64,000 bases of DNA from Burkholderiales bacterium (GCA_028379895.1 JAOEKQ010000001.1:1-64000); one strand, 5' to 3'; counted from the stretch's first letter, positions 33,098 to 43,006 are shown. Numbers and translations: made by a program. Notes: generated by a model not told the origin, from the letters alone.

Positions 33098-34852
33098 ATG
33101 AAACCAGAAAAAAGCGCAAAGCTTTACATTCGTTTGTTGGGGTATCTGCGGCCTTACTCGCTCGTATTCTCGATTTCAATCTTTGGCATGATCCTTGCTG
33201 CGGCCACAGAGGTTGCACTTCCTGTTGTGATTAAGCCTTTCTTGGACGGAACATTCATTGACAAAGATCCGTCCTTAATGACCTGGGCGCCCATTGCCCT
33301 GATTGTAATTTTTTTGGTTCGAGGAGTAGGTGGGTTCATTGCACAATACGCGAGTGCTTGGGTTGGAAATAAAATGGTTATGGATTTACGTGAGGAGATG
33401 TTTGAGAAAATTCTCGTCTTGCCGTTGAAGTATTTTCATGAGCATAGTTCTGGCAGTCAGTTATCGAAATTTACGTTTGATGTGTCGCTAGTCCAGTACG
33501 CAGCAACTCAAGTTATAACTGTTTTCGTTAAGGATACGTTAACGGTTTTTGGCCTTTTGGGATACCTAATCTTTCTAGACTGGCAGTTAACGCTAATTTC
33601 TTTGATTATGCTGCCACCTATAGCGTTTGTCGTTAGATATTTTAATGGTCGCTTACGCTGGGCAAGTCGGGAAACACAGGACTCCGTAGGTACAGTCACT
33701 GAGGTCGTTCAAGAGTCTATTGATTGCAACAAGGTCGTTAAAATTTTTAGCGGCCAAAAGGCAGAGCGCAAGCGATTTTTTGAGGCGAGTAATCAGTTAC
33801 GAAGGTTACTTATGAAGCAGACGATGGCGGTAGCGGCAAATGTTCCGATCGTACAGCTGATAGCAGCCATGGCGACTGCTATCGTTATTTACCATGTAAT
33901 GGGACAGGTGCGCGCTGATGAAACTACTGTAGGAGGCTTTGTATCGTACCTTGCAGCGTTACTAATGCTGACGTCACCGATAAAACGATTGACCGGGATC
34001 ATGGAGCATTTACAAAGGGGGCTAGCTGCTTGTGAAAGTGTTTTTGGGCTAATCGATCAAGAACCAGAATTAGATGAAGGGATAGTTGAGTTAAATACCA
34101 TTCGAGGTGAGATCATTTTTGATCGGGTTTCATTCAAATATCCAGGTACAGAAGTCTATGCGCTCGAGGATATCGATTTAACAATCCAGCCAGGCGAGTG
34201 CATGGCCATTGTTGGCAGTTCTGGTAGTGGTAAGACCACATTAGCCAATATGTTACCGAGGTTTTTCACAGCATCAAAAGGCCGTGTGCTAATTGATGGT
34301 CAGGAAATATCGACGATATCTTTGACAAGCTTGCGTTCAAACATAGCTTTGGTAAGTCAGGAAGTCGCGTTATTTAATGACTCAGTTTTAGCAAATATTG
34401 TTTACGGTTCTGAGGACGAGCACAACGAACAAAAAGTAACGAATGCCGCGGAAGGTGCGTTCGCAACAGAGTTCATTAATAAGTTACCTGAAAGTTACGA
34501 GTCCTTGGTCGGCGAAAAAGGTATGAAGTTATCTGGGGGTCAGCGCCAGCGCTTAGCTATCGCACGGACATTATTTAAAGATGCGCCTGTTGTGATTATG
34601 GATGAGGCGACTTCGGCTCTGGATGCGACATCAGAAAAGTTAGTAAAAGAGGCTTTCGAGCGAGTAAGAAAAGGACGAACAACCATTATTATTGCTCACC
34701 GATTCTCCACGATTGAGCAAGCAGATAGGATTGTTGTCATGGATGCAGGCCGAATAGTTGAAGTTGGTTCCCATGACGAACTAATGAAACGCAAGGGCCG
34801 ATATAAGAAGCTTTATGCTGTCTATGCGAGTAGCAATGGAGACGAGGTGTAG
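33098..34852 (+). CDS. msbA: Lipid A export ATP-binding/permease protein MsbA
   Basis: Half-size ABC exporter that flips lipid A core across the inner membrane. 584 residues. Six membrane helices in the first 320 residues. The ATPase has Walker A GSSGSGKTT (about 372-380), signature LSGGQRQRLAIARTL (about 477), Walker B VVIMDEATSALD and H-loop IAHRFSTIEQADRIVVMDAGRIVEVGSHDEL. The GTG at 33089 is an alternative start giving three more residues. It follows the receptor by 90 bases and probably has separate expression. Confidence 0.94.
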   Translation: MKPEKSAKLYIRLLGYLRPYSLVFSISIFGMILAAATEVALPVVIKPFLDGTFIDKDPSLMTWAPIALIVIFLVRGVGGFIAQYASAWVGNKMVMDLREEMFEKILVLPLKYFHEHSSGSQLSKFTFDVSLVQYAATQVITVFVKDTLTVFGLLGYLIFLDWQLTLISLIMLPPIAFVVRYFNGRLRWASRETQDSVGTVTEVVQESIDCNKVVKIFSGQKAERKRFFEASNQLRRLLMKQTMAVAANVPIVQLIAAMATAIVIYHVMGQVRADETTVGGFVSYLAALLMLTSPIKRLTGIMEHLQRGLAACESVFGLIDQEPELDEGIVELNTIRGEIIFDRVSFKYPGTEVYALEDIDLTIQPGECMAIVGSSGSGKTTLANMLPRFFTASKGRVLIDGQEISTISLTSLRSNIALVSQEVALFNDSVLANIVYGSEDEHNEQKVTNAAEGAFATEFINKLPESYESLVGEKGMKLSGGQRQRLAIARTLFKDAPVVIMDEATSALDATSEKLVKEAFERVRKGRTTIIIAHRFSTIEQADRIVVMDAGRIVEVGSHDELMKRKGRYKKLYAVYASSNGDEV

Positions 34853-34916
34853 GACGACGTTTTTTAGTAGTAAGTCGGATTAAAATTTAGTTTAGCCGCT
34901 GAAAGGAGTCATAACG

Positions 34917-35846
34917 ATGAAGGTTCACCCCACTAGAAAATTCGATAATACCGCGAAAAATTATCAGCATATCGAAGCTTTACCGTTAGCTGCAGCGATG
35001 GGTGCTGAGATAAGAGGCATTGATATCAGCACTATTACCGACGCGCAATTTTCGGAAGTCGAGGATGCGCTCTACCGACATAAAATGATTTATTTCCGAG
35101 ATCAGAAATTTTCGCATGCCGATCAAGAGTCTTTTTCATTACGTTTTGGTGAATTCGCGGACGATGCGTATACAACAGGCGTAGAAGGACATCGCAACGT
35201 TCATCCGGTCATTATGGAGGCAGAGACACGCGCTGAGATGGTTTTTGGAAACGGATGGCACGTTGACTCCCCTTTCATGAAGCAACCACCATCGGTGAGC
35301 ATGTTATATGGCGTAGAAGTTCCGCCTTATGGTGGCGATACAATTTGGGCAAATTCAGTCTTAGCGTATAACTGCCTAAGTGAGACCATGAAGGCAATAA
35401 TTGAGCCATTAAAAATCCATTTTTCTGCCAAGAGCGTTGTCAACCAACTTAAAAAGGAGGCTGACGATAAGCGAAAAAACGATGTTGATGGTGGTCGTAC
35501 TAAAGGGTTCGGCGACATGGAGCTTGATATGAGAACGCAGGCTATGATTGACGGTAGTTTTCATCCATTAGTTCGAACTCACCCTAAGTCGGGAGAGCGT
35601 GCGCTATATGTTGATGAAACTTATACGAATGGTATTGCAGGTCTAACCGCAGCCGAGTCGGCCGGATTATTGAGCTTTCTCAAAGAACATGTTTCTCAGC
35701 CAGCTTTTACTTGTCGATTGAAGTGGGAACCCGATACTTTCGTACTTTGGGATAATCGAGGGTGCTGCCATCATGCCTTTAATGATTATGATGGATATCG
35801 ACGTGCTTTGTATCGAACTACGGTTAAGGGTGAAGTTCCGGTCTAA
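34917..35846 (+). CDS. TauD/TfdA-family 2-oxoglutarate dioxygenase
   Basis: Fe(II)/2OG-dependent oxygenase of the taurine/2,4-D dioxygenase family. 309 residues. Iron ligands H115 and D117 (WHVDSPF) and H286 (CCHHAFNDY); R296 or R300 in YRRALYR would hold 2-oxoglutarate. The loop QPPSVSMLYGVEVPPYGGDTIWAN is characteristic of the family. GGAG lies about seven bases before the ATG. Members attack sulfonates, phenoxy acids, quaternary amines and others, so the substrate is open. It is convergent with the amidohydrolase gene. Confidence 0.9.
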   Translation: MKVHPTRKFDNTAKNYQHIEALPLAAAMGAEIRGIDISTITDAQFSEVEDALYRHKMIYFRDQKFSHADQESFSLRFGEFADDAYTTGVEGHRNVHPVIMEAETRAEMVFGNGWHVDSPFMKQPPSVSMLYGVEVPPYGGDTIWANSVLAYNCLSETMKAIIEPLKIHFSAKSVVNQLKKEADDKRKNDVDGGRTKGFGDMELDMRTQAMIDGSFHPLVRTHPKSGERALYVDETYTNGIAGLTAAESAGLLSFLKEHVSQPAFTCRLKWEPDTFVLWDNRGCCHHAFNDYDGYRRALYRTTVKGEVPV

Positions 35847-35989
35847 CGGTTTAGAGTCAAAAATATTATTGTTGTTTTATTTGGCGCATCGTCAAACCAA
35901 GCCTTGATTGTGGCCTCATGTTTGCCGATATAACGAATGGAATCATTGCTAAGCAATATGGGTTGGTCGTGACCGAAGATTAGTATCAT
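35843..35989 (-). CDS. Small unassigned reading frame (48 residues)
   Basis: Frame starting MILIFGHDQPILL and ending IIFLTLNR, with protein-like composition. It lies downstream of the amidohydrolase on the same strand and its stop shares bases with the TauD stop. Just upstream in another frame is a second short frame, MEINDLFSWAPNLAETA (36039-35986), whose TGA overlaps this ATG. The two may be one small gene broken by a frameshift, two coupled peptides, or chance. I recognise no family. Confidence 0.3.
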   Translation of the reverse strand: MILIFGHDQPILLSNDSIRYIGKHEATIKAWFDDAPNKTTIIFLTLNR

Positions 35990-36037
35990 GCCGTCTCGGC
36001 CAGATTAGGAGCCCATGAGAAAAGATCGTTTATTTCC

Positions 36038-36070
36038 ATTCGCCACGCTGTCCTTTTTTGAGTGGCGAAT
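36038..36070. repeat. Inverted repeat at the end of the amidohydrolase gene
   Basis: ATTCGCCAC (36038-36046) and GTGGCGAAT (36062-36070), a perfect 9-base pair of arms with a 15-base loop. No T run follows on either strand, so it is not a classical terminator, though it may stabilise the 3' end. Confidence 0.5.
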
Positions 36071-36939
36071 CAAAAACCGTAGAGTCGTGCTGGATTATCA
36101 ACCAAAATCGCCCGCCTCAGCGTATCTGATGGGGCGTAGTCGTCGAGTACGTTTAGTAATGCACCGTCATTAGGCATGTTGTCATATAAACCAGGGTGCG
36201 GCCAATCACTGCCCCACACCACACGTTTGTTTGATGCCGAAATGAGTGCGCAGGCGAAGGCCACTGCGTCCTTGTATAACGGCCTTTTTGTTGATATGCG
36301 ATAGTTGCCTGATAGTTTTGCCCAGGCACGGCCTTCTTTGATTAAATTGATTAATGTTTGAAAACCAACGTCACCAACACCACGAGTCGTAGGCATATGT
36401 CCCATGTGATCAAAAACGACCTCAGTAGGTAGCTTTTTTAGTTTGTTAGCAATAGATTGAAGTTCTGATACGTCAACAAGTAATTGAACGTGCCATTTAA
36501 ATGTGACGATTTTTGATGCGATGTGTTCCAAGTTTTTTAACTTCGCCCCTCCTTTAAATAAAAGATTAAAGCGAACTCCCCTAATACCACCACGATGTAG
36601 CATCTCAAGCTCTCTTTCAGAGATGTTGTTAGGTACTACTGCAATACCTCGTGCATTTTTTTCACCATATTGTTTAATCGCCTCTAGGGTCGCTTTGTTA
36701 TCGTTTCCGTAAATGGATGGTTGCACAATGACCGCGCGGGTGATGCCTAATTTACGATGCATATTTTGATATGCCCTAATCGAAGCTTCAGGTGGTGTAT
36801 AAGATCGATCAAAAATTAATGGAAATCTTTTTCTTGGTCCGAAGATGTGTGCGTGGCAGTCGCACGACTTAGAGGGGACGTTGAATGCAGCTGGATCAAC
36901 TTGGTCTAGGGGCGGTAAGCAAAGGTCTGTTTCACTCAT
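36070..36939 (-). CDS. Amidohydrolase-family protein, pyrone dicarboxylate hydrolase-like
   Basis: TIM-barrel metal hydrolase of the group containing 2-pyrone-4,6-dicarboxylate hydrolase and related lactonases. 289 residues. H29 and H31 form the HxH motif in CDCHAHIFGP; D245 is in VWGSDWPHPG near the C-terminus, and FDHMGH in the middle. It ends DNPARLYGF, typical of this branch. It follows polA by 62 bases on the same strand. The real substrate cannot be told. Pairing with the TauD gene across the gap is by position only. Confidence 0.85.
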   Translation of the reverse strand: MSETDLCLPPLDQVDPAAFNVPSKSCDCHAHIFGPRKRFPLIFDRSYTPPEASIRAYQNMHRKLGITRAVIVQPSIYGNDNKATLEAIKQYGEKNARGIAVVPNNISERELEMLHRGGIRGVRFNLLFKGGAKLKNLEHIASKIVTFKWHVQLLVDVSELQSIANKLKKLPTEVVFDHMGHMPTTRGVGDVGFQTLINLIKEGRAWAKLSGNYRISTKRPLYKDAVAFACALISASNKRVVWGSDWPHPGLYDNMPNDGALLNVLDDYAPSDTLRRAILVDNPARLYGF

Positions 36940-37001
36940 AATGTTTAGCGCCTCGCTGTCGGGGATAACCCAACCTAATCTTTATGGGTAGATTATAAAT
37001 T

Positions 37002-39704
37002 TCAATGGGCTTGGTCCCAATTATTACCAAAGCCAATATCAGCGACCAGCGGTACGCTAAGTTTTGCGATTGTTGCCATGCGTTGCGGCACTTCTGTGAG
37101 AATTAATTCTAATTCTTTATCGGGTGTTTCTAATATCAGCTCATCATGAACTTGCATGATAATGTTAGTTTTTAATCCTTTATCACGAAGCCAGTCGTTG
37201 ACAGCGATCATGGCGATTTTTATTAAATCGGCTGCCGTGCCCTGCATGGGAGCATTTATTGCCGCACGCTCAGCTGCTTGTCGCAGCTGATGATTCGATG
37301 CATGTATCTCTGGAAGCGTTAACCGCCTACCAAAAACTGTTTCGACATACCCGAGCTCTTTCGCTTGGCTTTTCGATCTATCCATATAATTTGCAACACC
37401 TGGATATCGAGAAAAGTATCGGTCGATATATTGCTGTGCAGCTGAGCGTTCAACACCGAGTTGCTTGGCGAGCCCAAACGCGGACATACCATAAATTAAA
37501 CCAAAATTAATGACCTTTGCATAACGCCTTTGTTCGGTAGAGACCTCTATCGGGGTTAAATTGAAAAGCTCACTTGCTGTTTGTCGGTGGACGTCTTCTC
37601 CGTTTTTGAAAGCTTCGATTAGACTCTCGTCTTCGGACAGATGTGCCATGATTCGTAACTCAATTTGTGAGTAATCTGCAGAAACGATTGTTGATCCCGA
37701 AGGCGCGATGAATGCCTCTCTTACGCGCCGTCCCTCTTCAGTTCGGATAGGAATATTTTGTAGATTCGGCTCATTACTTGCAAGCCGTCCAGTGTTGGCG
37801 ACAGCTTGAGCATAATTAGTATGAATACGGCCGGTGTGCACATCAATCATTCGTGGAAGTTTTTCGGTATAGGTAGTTTTGAGCTTTGATAGCGTTCTAT
37901 GAGTCAATATTAGTGCTGGCAAAGGGTGATCTAGAGCAAGCTGTTGTAGTACTTCCTCATTTGTTGATGGTTTGCCGCCGGGTGTCTTTTTGAGAACTGG
38001 TAAATGCTTTTGATTGAATAAAATTTCTTGTAATTGTTTGGGGGAGCTTAAATTGAAATTTGAGCCAGCCTCTTCAAACGCCTCTTTTTCAATAACTTGT
38101 ATTCTGCCACTCAAATTGATAGTTTGGTCAGCTAATGAGGTAGCGTCGACAAGAACCCCGAAACGCTCTATTTCGAACAGAATCTCCATCGCAGGGAGTT
38201 CAATATCACGATAAATGTAAGTTAGTTTCGTTTCTTGCTTTAGTATCGGCCACAGATGTTGATGAAGTTGTAAGGTGATATCCGCGTCCTCAGCCGCATA
38301 GTCTCGAGCGACATTTAAGTCGACCTTGGAAAAGCATATTCTGTTAACCCCTTTACCCGTAATCTCGTCGTAACTTGTCGTTTTGACCCCGAGATGTCTC
38401 ATCGCGAGACTATCCATGTCATGCTTACGATGGCTCTCTAAAACGTAGGATTGCAAGAGCGTGTCGTGCTCGATACCACGCATACGAATGCCATGATTCT
38501 TAAAGATATGTAAATCAAATTTTAAGTTTTGTCCTACTTTTTTGTGATCTGGAGATTCCAGCCAGGGTCTGAGTTTTTCCAAGACTAAATTGATATCAAG
38601 TTGTGCTGGACAATTAACATAATTGTGTCCTACCGGAATGTAGCTTGCTCGACCTGGTTCTGTCGCGAGGGAAATACCGACTAATTTGGCCTGCATTGAG
38701 TCAAGACCAGTTGTTTCGGTATCAATCGCAGTGAGGTCAGCAGCGTTTATTCTTTTAACATATTCATCCAGTGCGTTAACAGAATCTATGAGTTCGTATT
38801 CTCGAGGGATATTTTCTTTAGGAGCTGATCCGACTTGAACCTCAATCTCTTCCTCCTCCTTTTTGCGGAGCTCGGAAAGCCAAGTTTTAAAGTTTAATTT
38901 TTCGTATAGGCATACGAGTGCATTTTTGTTTTCAGGTCGATATGATAAATCTGCCATGCTGACGTTGAGTTCAATATCATCTTTTAACGTTACAAGCTCT
39001 CGCGTTGTTGGCAGCCATTCAATGGATCGCCTTAAATTTTCTCCAACTTTGCCCTTAATATCACCCGCATTCGTAATGATGGACTCAAGATCACCAAATT
39101 CATCAAGCCATTTAACGGCCGTTTTGGGCCCTACTTTGTCCACCCCTGGAACGTTATCGACTGTGTCTCCAACTAAGGTTTGATAATCGATCATTCTATC
39201 TGGGTAGACGCCAAATTTTGCTTTGACACCCTCTTTATCGAGAACTTCCCCAGTCATGGTATTGATGATTGTGACATTTGGTTTAATAAGCTGAGCAATA
39301 TCTTTATCACCAGTTGAAATTACCAATTCGAGCTTTTCTTCAAGACCTTTTCTAGTCAGTGTGGCGATAACGTCATCGGCTTCCACGTCAGGTATCACCA
39401 TAAGGGGGATACCTAAAGCCTCAATACATTCGTGTAATGGCTCGATTTGAACGCGCAAGTCATCCGGCATGCTTGGTCTATTGGCTTTATATTTCGGAAA
39501 AATTTCATCACGAAATGTTTTCCCCTTAGCGTCGAAGATACAAGCGACGAAGTCCGGTTTAATGTCATGTCTTGCGCGCTTAAGCATATTAATGACACCG
39601 TAAATAGCACCAGTTGGCTCACCTGCTTTATTACGAAAATCCGGCATCGCATGGAAAGCGCGATAAAGATAGGAAGAGCCATCTATTAATAGTAATTTTT
39701 TCAT
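37002..39704 (-). CDS. polA: DNA polymerase I
   Basis: Repair and Okazaki-fragment processing polymerase. 900 residues with all three domains. The 5' nuclease (about 1-290) starts KLLLIDGSSYLYRAFHAMP; the 3'-5' exonuclease (about 320-510) keeps the DxE pair in AIDTETTGL, so proofreading should be active. The polymerase has motif A DYSQIELRIMAHLS, motif B around RRYAKVINFGLIYGMSAFGL, and motif C MQVHDELILE. Divergent from thrB; the order polA/thrB/uvrD is characteristic of betaproteobacteria. Confidence 0.98.
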   Translation of the reverse strand: MKKLLLIDGSSYLYRAFHAMPDFRNKAGEPTGAIYGVINMLKRARHDIKPDFVACIFDAKGKTFRDEIFPKYKANRPSMPDDLRVQIEPLHECIEALGIPLMVIPDVEADDVIATLTRKGLEEKLELVISTGDKDIAQLIKPNVTIINTMTGEVLDKEGVKAKFGVYPDRMIDYQTLVGDTVDNVPGVDKVGPKTAVKWLDEFGDLESIITNAGDIKGKVGENLRRSIEWLPTTRELVTLKDDIELNVSMADLSYRPENKNALVCLYEKLNFKTWLSELRKKEEEEIEVQVGSAPKENIPREYELIDSVNALDEYVKRINAADLTAIDTETTGLDSMQAKLVGISLATEPGRASYIPVGHNYVNCPAQLDINLVLEKLRPWLESPDHKKVGQNLKFDLHIFKNHGIRMRGIEHDTLLQSYVLESHRKHDMDSLAMRHLGVKTTSYDEITGKGVNRICFSKVDLNVARDYAAEDADITLQLHQHLWPILKQETKLTYIYRDIELPAMEILFEIERFGVLVDATSLADQTINLSGRIQVIEKEAFEEAGSNFNLSSPKQLQEILFNQKHLPVLKKTPGGKPSTNEEVLQQLALDHPLPALILTHRTLSKLKTTYTEKLPRMIDVHTGRIHTNYAQAVANTGRLASNEPNLQNIPIRTEEGRRVREAFIAPSGSTIVSADYSQIELRIMAHLSEDESLIEAFKNGEDVHRQTASELFNLTPIEVSTEQRRYAKVINFGLIYGMSAFGLAKQLGVERSAAQQYIDRYFSRYPGVANYMDRSKSQAKELGYVETVFGRRLTLPEIHASNHQLRQAAERAAINAPMQGTAADLIKIAMIAVNDWLRDKGLKTNIIMQVHDELILETPDKELELILTEVPQRMATIAKLSVPLVADIGFGNNWDQAH

Positions 39705-39754
39705 GAATTGATTGCGGTAATTCGTGTGATAACACCCTCATGCATTATGTCAGA

Positions 39755-39798
39755 ATTACTCAATGCGTAATTTCGGTAATATAGCGGTCTTGAGTAAT
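39755..39798. repeat. Inverted repeat between polA and thrB
   Basis: ATTACTCAA (39755-39763) and TTGAGTAAT (39790-39798), perfect nine-base arms 26 bases apart in the 124-base divergent gap. It could be an operator for one of the two genes or chance in AT-rich DNA. Confidence 0.35.
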
Positions 39799-39828
39799 GT
39801 TCTTGTCGATATAGTGATGCTGTAAATC

Positions 39829-40773
39829 ATGTCAGTTTTTACAAAAGTTAGTTTAGACGAAGCCTCGCAGTGGGTGAAGCAATATTACTCGATTGGTAAG
39901 GTCGTTAATTTGCGCGGCATCCAATCGGGCATAGAAAACACTAATTTTTTTCTGGATACAGATCATGGCGTTTTCGTCCTTACTCTTTTTGAAAAGTTAA
40001 CCGCCACTGAACTGCCTTTTTACTTGAATTTAATGGCACACCTTAGCAGCCATGGCGTCCTTGTTCCTACGCCTATCAAAAAATTAGATAACCAGTTTTT
40101 GGGCGAACTCAACGGTAAGCCTGCTGTAATTGTTAGTTGTATTCCGGGGTCGCCTACTACAACACCCACTGGTGACCAGGTACATTTGGTGGGCGAGAAA
40201 CTTGCACATATGCATTTGGCAGGGCAGTCTTTTGAGGGACATTTAAAAAACTTAAGGGGTAGTTCCTGGTGGTTTGAGGCGGCACAGGATATTTATAAGT
40301 TTTTAAATGAGGAAGATGCTCATTTACTTCGAACAGAGATAGCTTGCCAAGCTGAATTTGTCAGCGACGCGATTCCACATGGGGCCATTCACGCGGATTT
40401 ATTTCGAGATAATGTGCTGTTCGATGGATCTCGAGTAGGTGGATTTATTGACTTATACTTCGCCTGTATAGACGCTTGGGTTTATGACGTTGCGATAACC
40501 GCAAATGATTGGTGTATTCGCTTCGACGGATCTCTCGACAATAACAAATTACAATCTCTATTGAGCGGTTACAACAGTATTCGTCAGTTCACGTCTACGG
40601 AGAAAAAAGTATGGCCAATGATGTTGCGAGCAGGTGCACTTAGGTTTTGGGTGTCGCGTCTCTATGATTTGCACTTACCACGGCCCGGTGAACTAACGCA
40701 TGCCCACGACCCAGATTTATTTAAACGAATTTTACAAAATCATAGAGCTCAATCTCAAAGATTTCCTGCATAA
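39829..40773 (+). CDS. thrB: Homoserine kinase (APH-fold type)
   Basis: Phosphorylates homoserine in threonine synthesis; the form related to aminoglycoside phosphotransferases, as in Pseudomonas and Burkholderia, not the GHMP type. 314 residues. The N-terminal part has IQSGIENTNFFLDT; catalytic loop HGAIHADLFRDNVLFDG (about 186-202) and metal-binding GFIDLYFACID. ThrB is convergent with uvrD with an 11-base gap. Homoserine is also the substrate of MetX encoded 6.5 kb on. Confidence 0.94.
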   Translation: MSVFTKVSLDEASQWVKQYYSIGKVVNLRGIQSGIENTNFFLDTDHGVFVLTLFEKLTATELPFYLNLMAHLSSHGVLVPTPIKKLDNQFLGELNGKPAVIVSCIPGSPTTTPTGDQVHLVGEKLAHMHLAGQSFEGHLKNLRGSSWWFEAAQDIYKFLNEEDAHLLRTEIACQAEFVSDAIPHGAIHADLFRDNVLFDGSRVGGFIDLYFACIDAWVYDVAITANDWCIRFDGSLDNNKLQSLLSGYNSIRQFTSTEKKVWPMMLRAGALRFWVSRLYDLHLPRPGELTHAHDPDLFKRILQNHRAQSQRFPA

Positions 40774-40784
40774 AAAATTATTTT

Positions 40785-42980
40785 CTAGGCTTGAGTTAGC
40801 TTTGCATATTCCAGGGCAAGCCATTTTAAACCGCTCTCTCTAAAATTCACTTGTAGCCGAGCATCTGTTCCTTGTCCTTCGACTTGAACAATGATGCCAA
40901 TACCGAATTTAGCATGTTTTACTTGTTGTCCAATGCGGAATCCCCCCGGAGTGTTTCGACTGACCATGGTAGGTTTGTGGGGTCGAGGAGCAGCAGATGT
41001 CGTGATGAATTTGGCGTCATTAATTTTTTTCAATATAGTTTCAGGTATTTCATCAATGAATCGCGATTCAATGTTGTAGCGTGTTTGTCCATGCAGCATT
41101 CGCATTTGCGAGTGTGATAGATAAAGGCGCCGCATGGCACGCGTCATGGCGACGTACATTAGCCTTCTTTCCTCTTCTAAACCACCGTGCTCGTTAATGC
41201 TGTTTTCGTGGGGGAACAACCCCTCTTCCAAGCCGCTGATAAACACACTGTGGAATTCTAGGCCCTTTGCTGCATGAACGGTCATTAACTGCAGTGCGTC
41301 CTCGCCGGCATGAGCTTGATTATCACCCGCCTCAAGTGAGGCGTGCGCCAGAAAGTCAATCAACGGATCGAGTTCGGTTACGTTAAAACCTTCCTCGGCA
41401 TTGTTCTCCATTTGAGGTTCTAAGCTCGGCGTGCTGGCCCTTTCAGCAACAAAAGCTGAGGCTGCATTAATAAGCTCTGTAAGGTTTTCGAGTCGGTCTT
41501 GGCCGTCACGGTCTTTTTGATAATGCTCAACAAGACCGCTACTCTCGATCGCGTGTTCAATTAAATCCGGGAGCGAGAATCCTAAGGTTTCATTTTTTAA
41601 CTTTTCGATTAAATTGATAAACCCCGTTACAGCAGTAACCGAGCGACCAGACAGTGGTGCCGAGCACGCCGCTTGCCAGAGGGTTGAGCCAGAACGTTCG
41701 GCAAGGTCGCGAATATTTTCGATCGTACGGTTGCCGATGCCGCGTGTTGGAAAATTAATAATTCTGAGTAGTGCCCCATCGTCGCTAGTATTGGCGATCA
41801 ATCTGAGGTAAGCAAGGGCATGTTTTACTTCTTGTCGTTCGAAGAATCTTAGTCCCCCATAAACTCTGTAGGGAAGCCCGGCACTGAATAAACCGTGCTC
41901 CAATACCCGAGATTGAGCGTTTGACCGATAGAGGAGCGCAATATTTTTGAGCTCGGTACCGGAATTTCGTAGCGCTTGTATTTCTTCAATGATAAATGAC
42001 GCTTCTTCGCCATCAGTCATAGCTCGAAAGACCCTGATAGGTTCTCCTTCTCCCTGATCTGTCCACAAGTTTTTTCCAAGCCTACCGTCGTTATTTTTAA
42101 TTAGTGCGTTGGCACCGTCTAGGATATTCCCAAGAGAGCGGTAATTTTGCTCAAGCTTTACCACTTTTTCGATTGCAAAGTCTGTTTCAAAGCTCAACAT
42201 ATTTCCAGAGTTTGCTCCTCGAAAAGCATAAATGGACTGGTCATCATCGCCCACGGCCATTACACACGCGCCTTGTTCAGCTAAGAGTTTGAGCCATGCA
42301 TATTGAAGTCTATTCGTATCTTGAAACTCATCGACCAGGATATGTTTGAACCGATTTTGATAATGTTTAAGTAGTCGCTCATTCTTTAATAATAATTCGT
42401 AGGAGCGAAGTAGTAATTCTGAAAAATCTACAACACCTTCGTTGGCGCAGGTGCGGTCATACGCTCGATAAACTTCTGTAAGAGTTCTACCAAAGTCATC
42501 AACAGGCTCCACTTTATCCGGACGCAACCCCTCTTCTTTATTACTATTGATGAAGTATTGTGCTTGCCTGAATGGGTAGCGGACCTCGTCAATCGACAAA
42601 CTTTTCATGACACGTTTAACGAGCGATAACTGATCAGCTGAATCTAATATTTGAAAGGTTTGAGGAAGATTTGCCTCACGGAAATGTGTTCTGAGTAGTC
42701 GATTACATAGCCCATGAAAGGTGCCCACCCACATGCCCCGAGTGTTTATTGGCAGCATTGACGTAATGCGAAACAACATTTCTTTCGCGGCCTTGTTGGT
42801 AAAAGTAACTGCCATCAATTCAAAGGGATTAATTTGTCCAGTTTGAATGAGCCAAGCGATTCGGGTCGTGAGCACCTTTGTTTTTCCTGAACCAGCTCCC
42901 GCAAGAACCAAAACGGAGGAATCTGAGTGGGTCGTAGCATCAAGTTGCGGCTGGTTCAGCCCTTTCAGTAGTTCTGACAT
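40785..42980 (-). CDS. uvrD: DNA helicase II, UvrD family
   Basis: 3'-5' helicase in nucleotide excision and mismatch repair. 731 residues. Walker A AGAGSGKT (27-34), Walker B LVDEFQDTN (about 217), QNYRS, and MTVHAAKGLEF further on. The C-terminal 60 residues include GGFRIGQQVKHAKFGIGIIVQVEG, the Tudor-like domain of UvrD/PcrA that binds RNA polymerase. It follows prkB on the same strand by 26 bases. Confidence 0.96.
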   Translation of the reverse strand: MSELLKGLNQPQLDATTHSDSSVLVLAGAGSGKTKVLTTRIAWLIQTGQINPFELMAVTFTNKAAKEMLFRITSMLPINTRGMWVGTFHGLCNRLLRTHFREANLPQTFQILDSADQLSLVKRVMKSLSIDEVRYPFRQAQYFINSNKEEGLRPDKVEPVDDFGRTLTEVYRAYDRTCANEGVVDFSELLLRSYELLLKNERLLKHYQNRFKHILVDEFQDTNRLQYAWLKLLAEQGACVMAVGDDDQSIYAFRGANSGNMLSFETDFAIEKVVKLEQNYRSLGNILDGANALIKNNDGRLGKNLWTDQGEGEPIRVFRAMTDGEEASFIIEEIQALRNSGTELKNIALLYRSNAQSRVLEHGLFSAGLPYRVYGGLRFFERQEVKHALAYLRLIANTSDDGALLRIINFPTRGIGNRTIENIRDLAERSGSTLWQAACSAPLSGRSVTAVTGFINLIEKLKNETLGFSLPDLIEHAIESSGLVEHYQKDRDGQDRLENLTELINAASAFVAERASTPSLEPQMENNAEEGFNVTELDPLIDFLAHASLEAGDNQAHAGEDALQLMTVHAAKGLEFHSVFISGLEEGLFPHENSINEHGGLEEERRLMYVAMTRAMRRLYLSHSQMRMLHGQTRYNIESRFIDEIPETILKKINDAKFITTSAAPRPHKPTMVSRNTPGGFRIGQQVKHAKFGIGIIVQVEGQGTDARLQVNFRESGLKWLALEYAKLTQA

Positions 42981-43006
42981 TCAGTGGGCTTCGGTGGAAT
43001 TGAGTT

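Noticed and set aside
36015..36173. 52-residue plus-strand frame with AGGAG before it
   Set aside because: Most of it is antisense to the end of the amidohydrolase gene, the spacing of the SD is only three bases, and the product has no family look.
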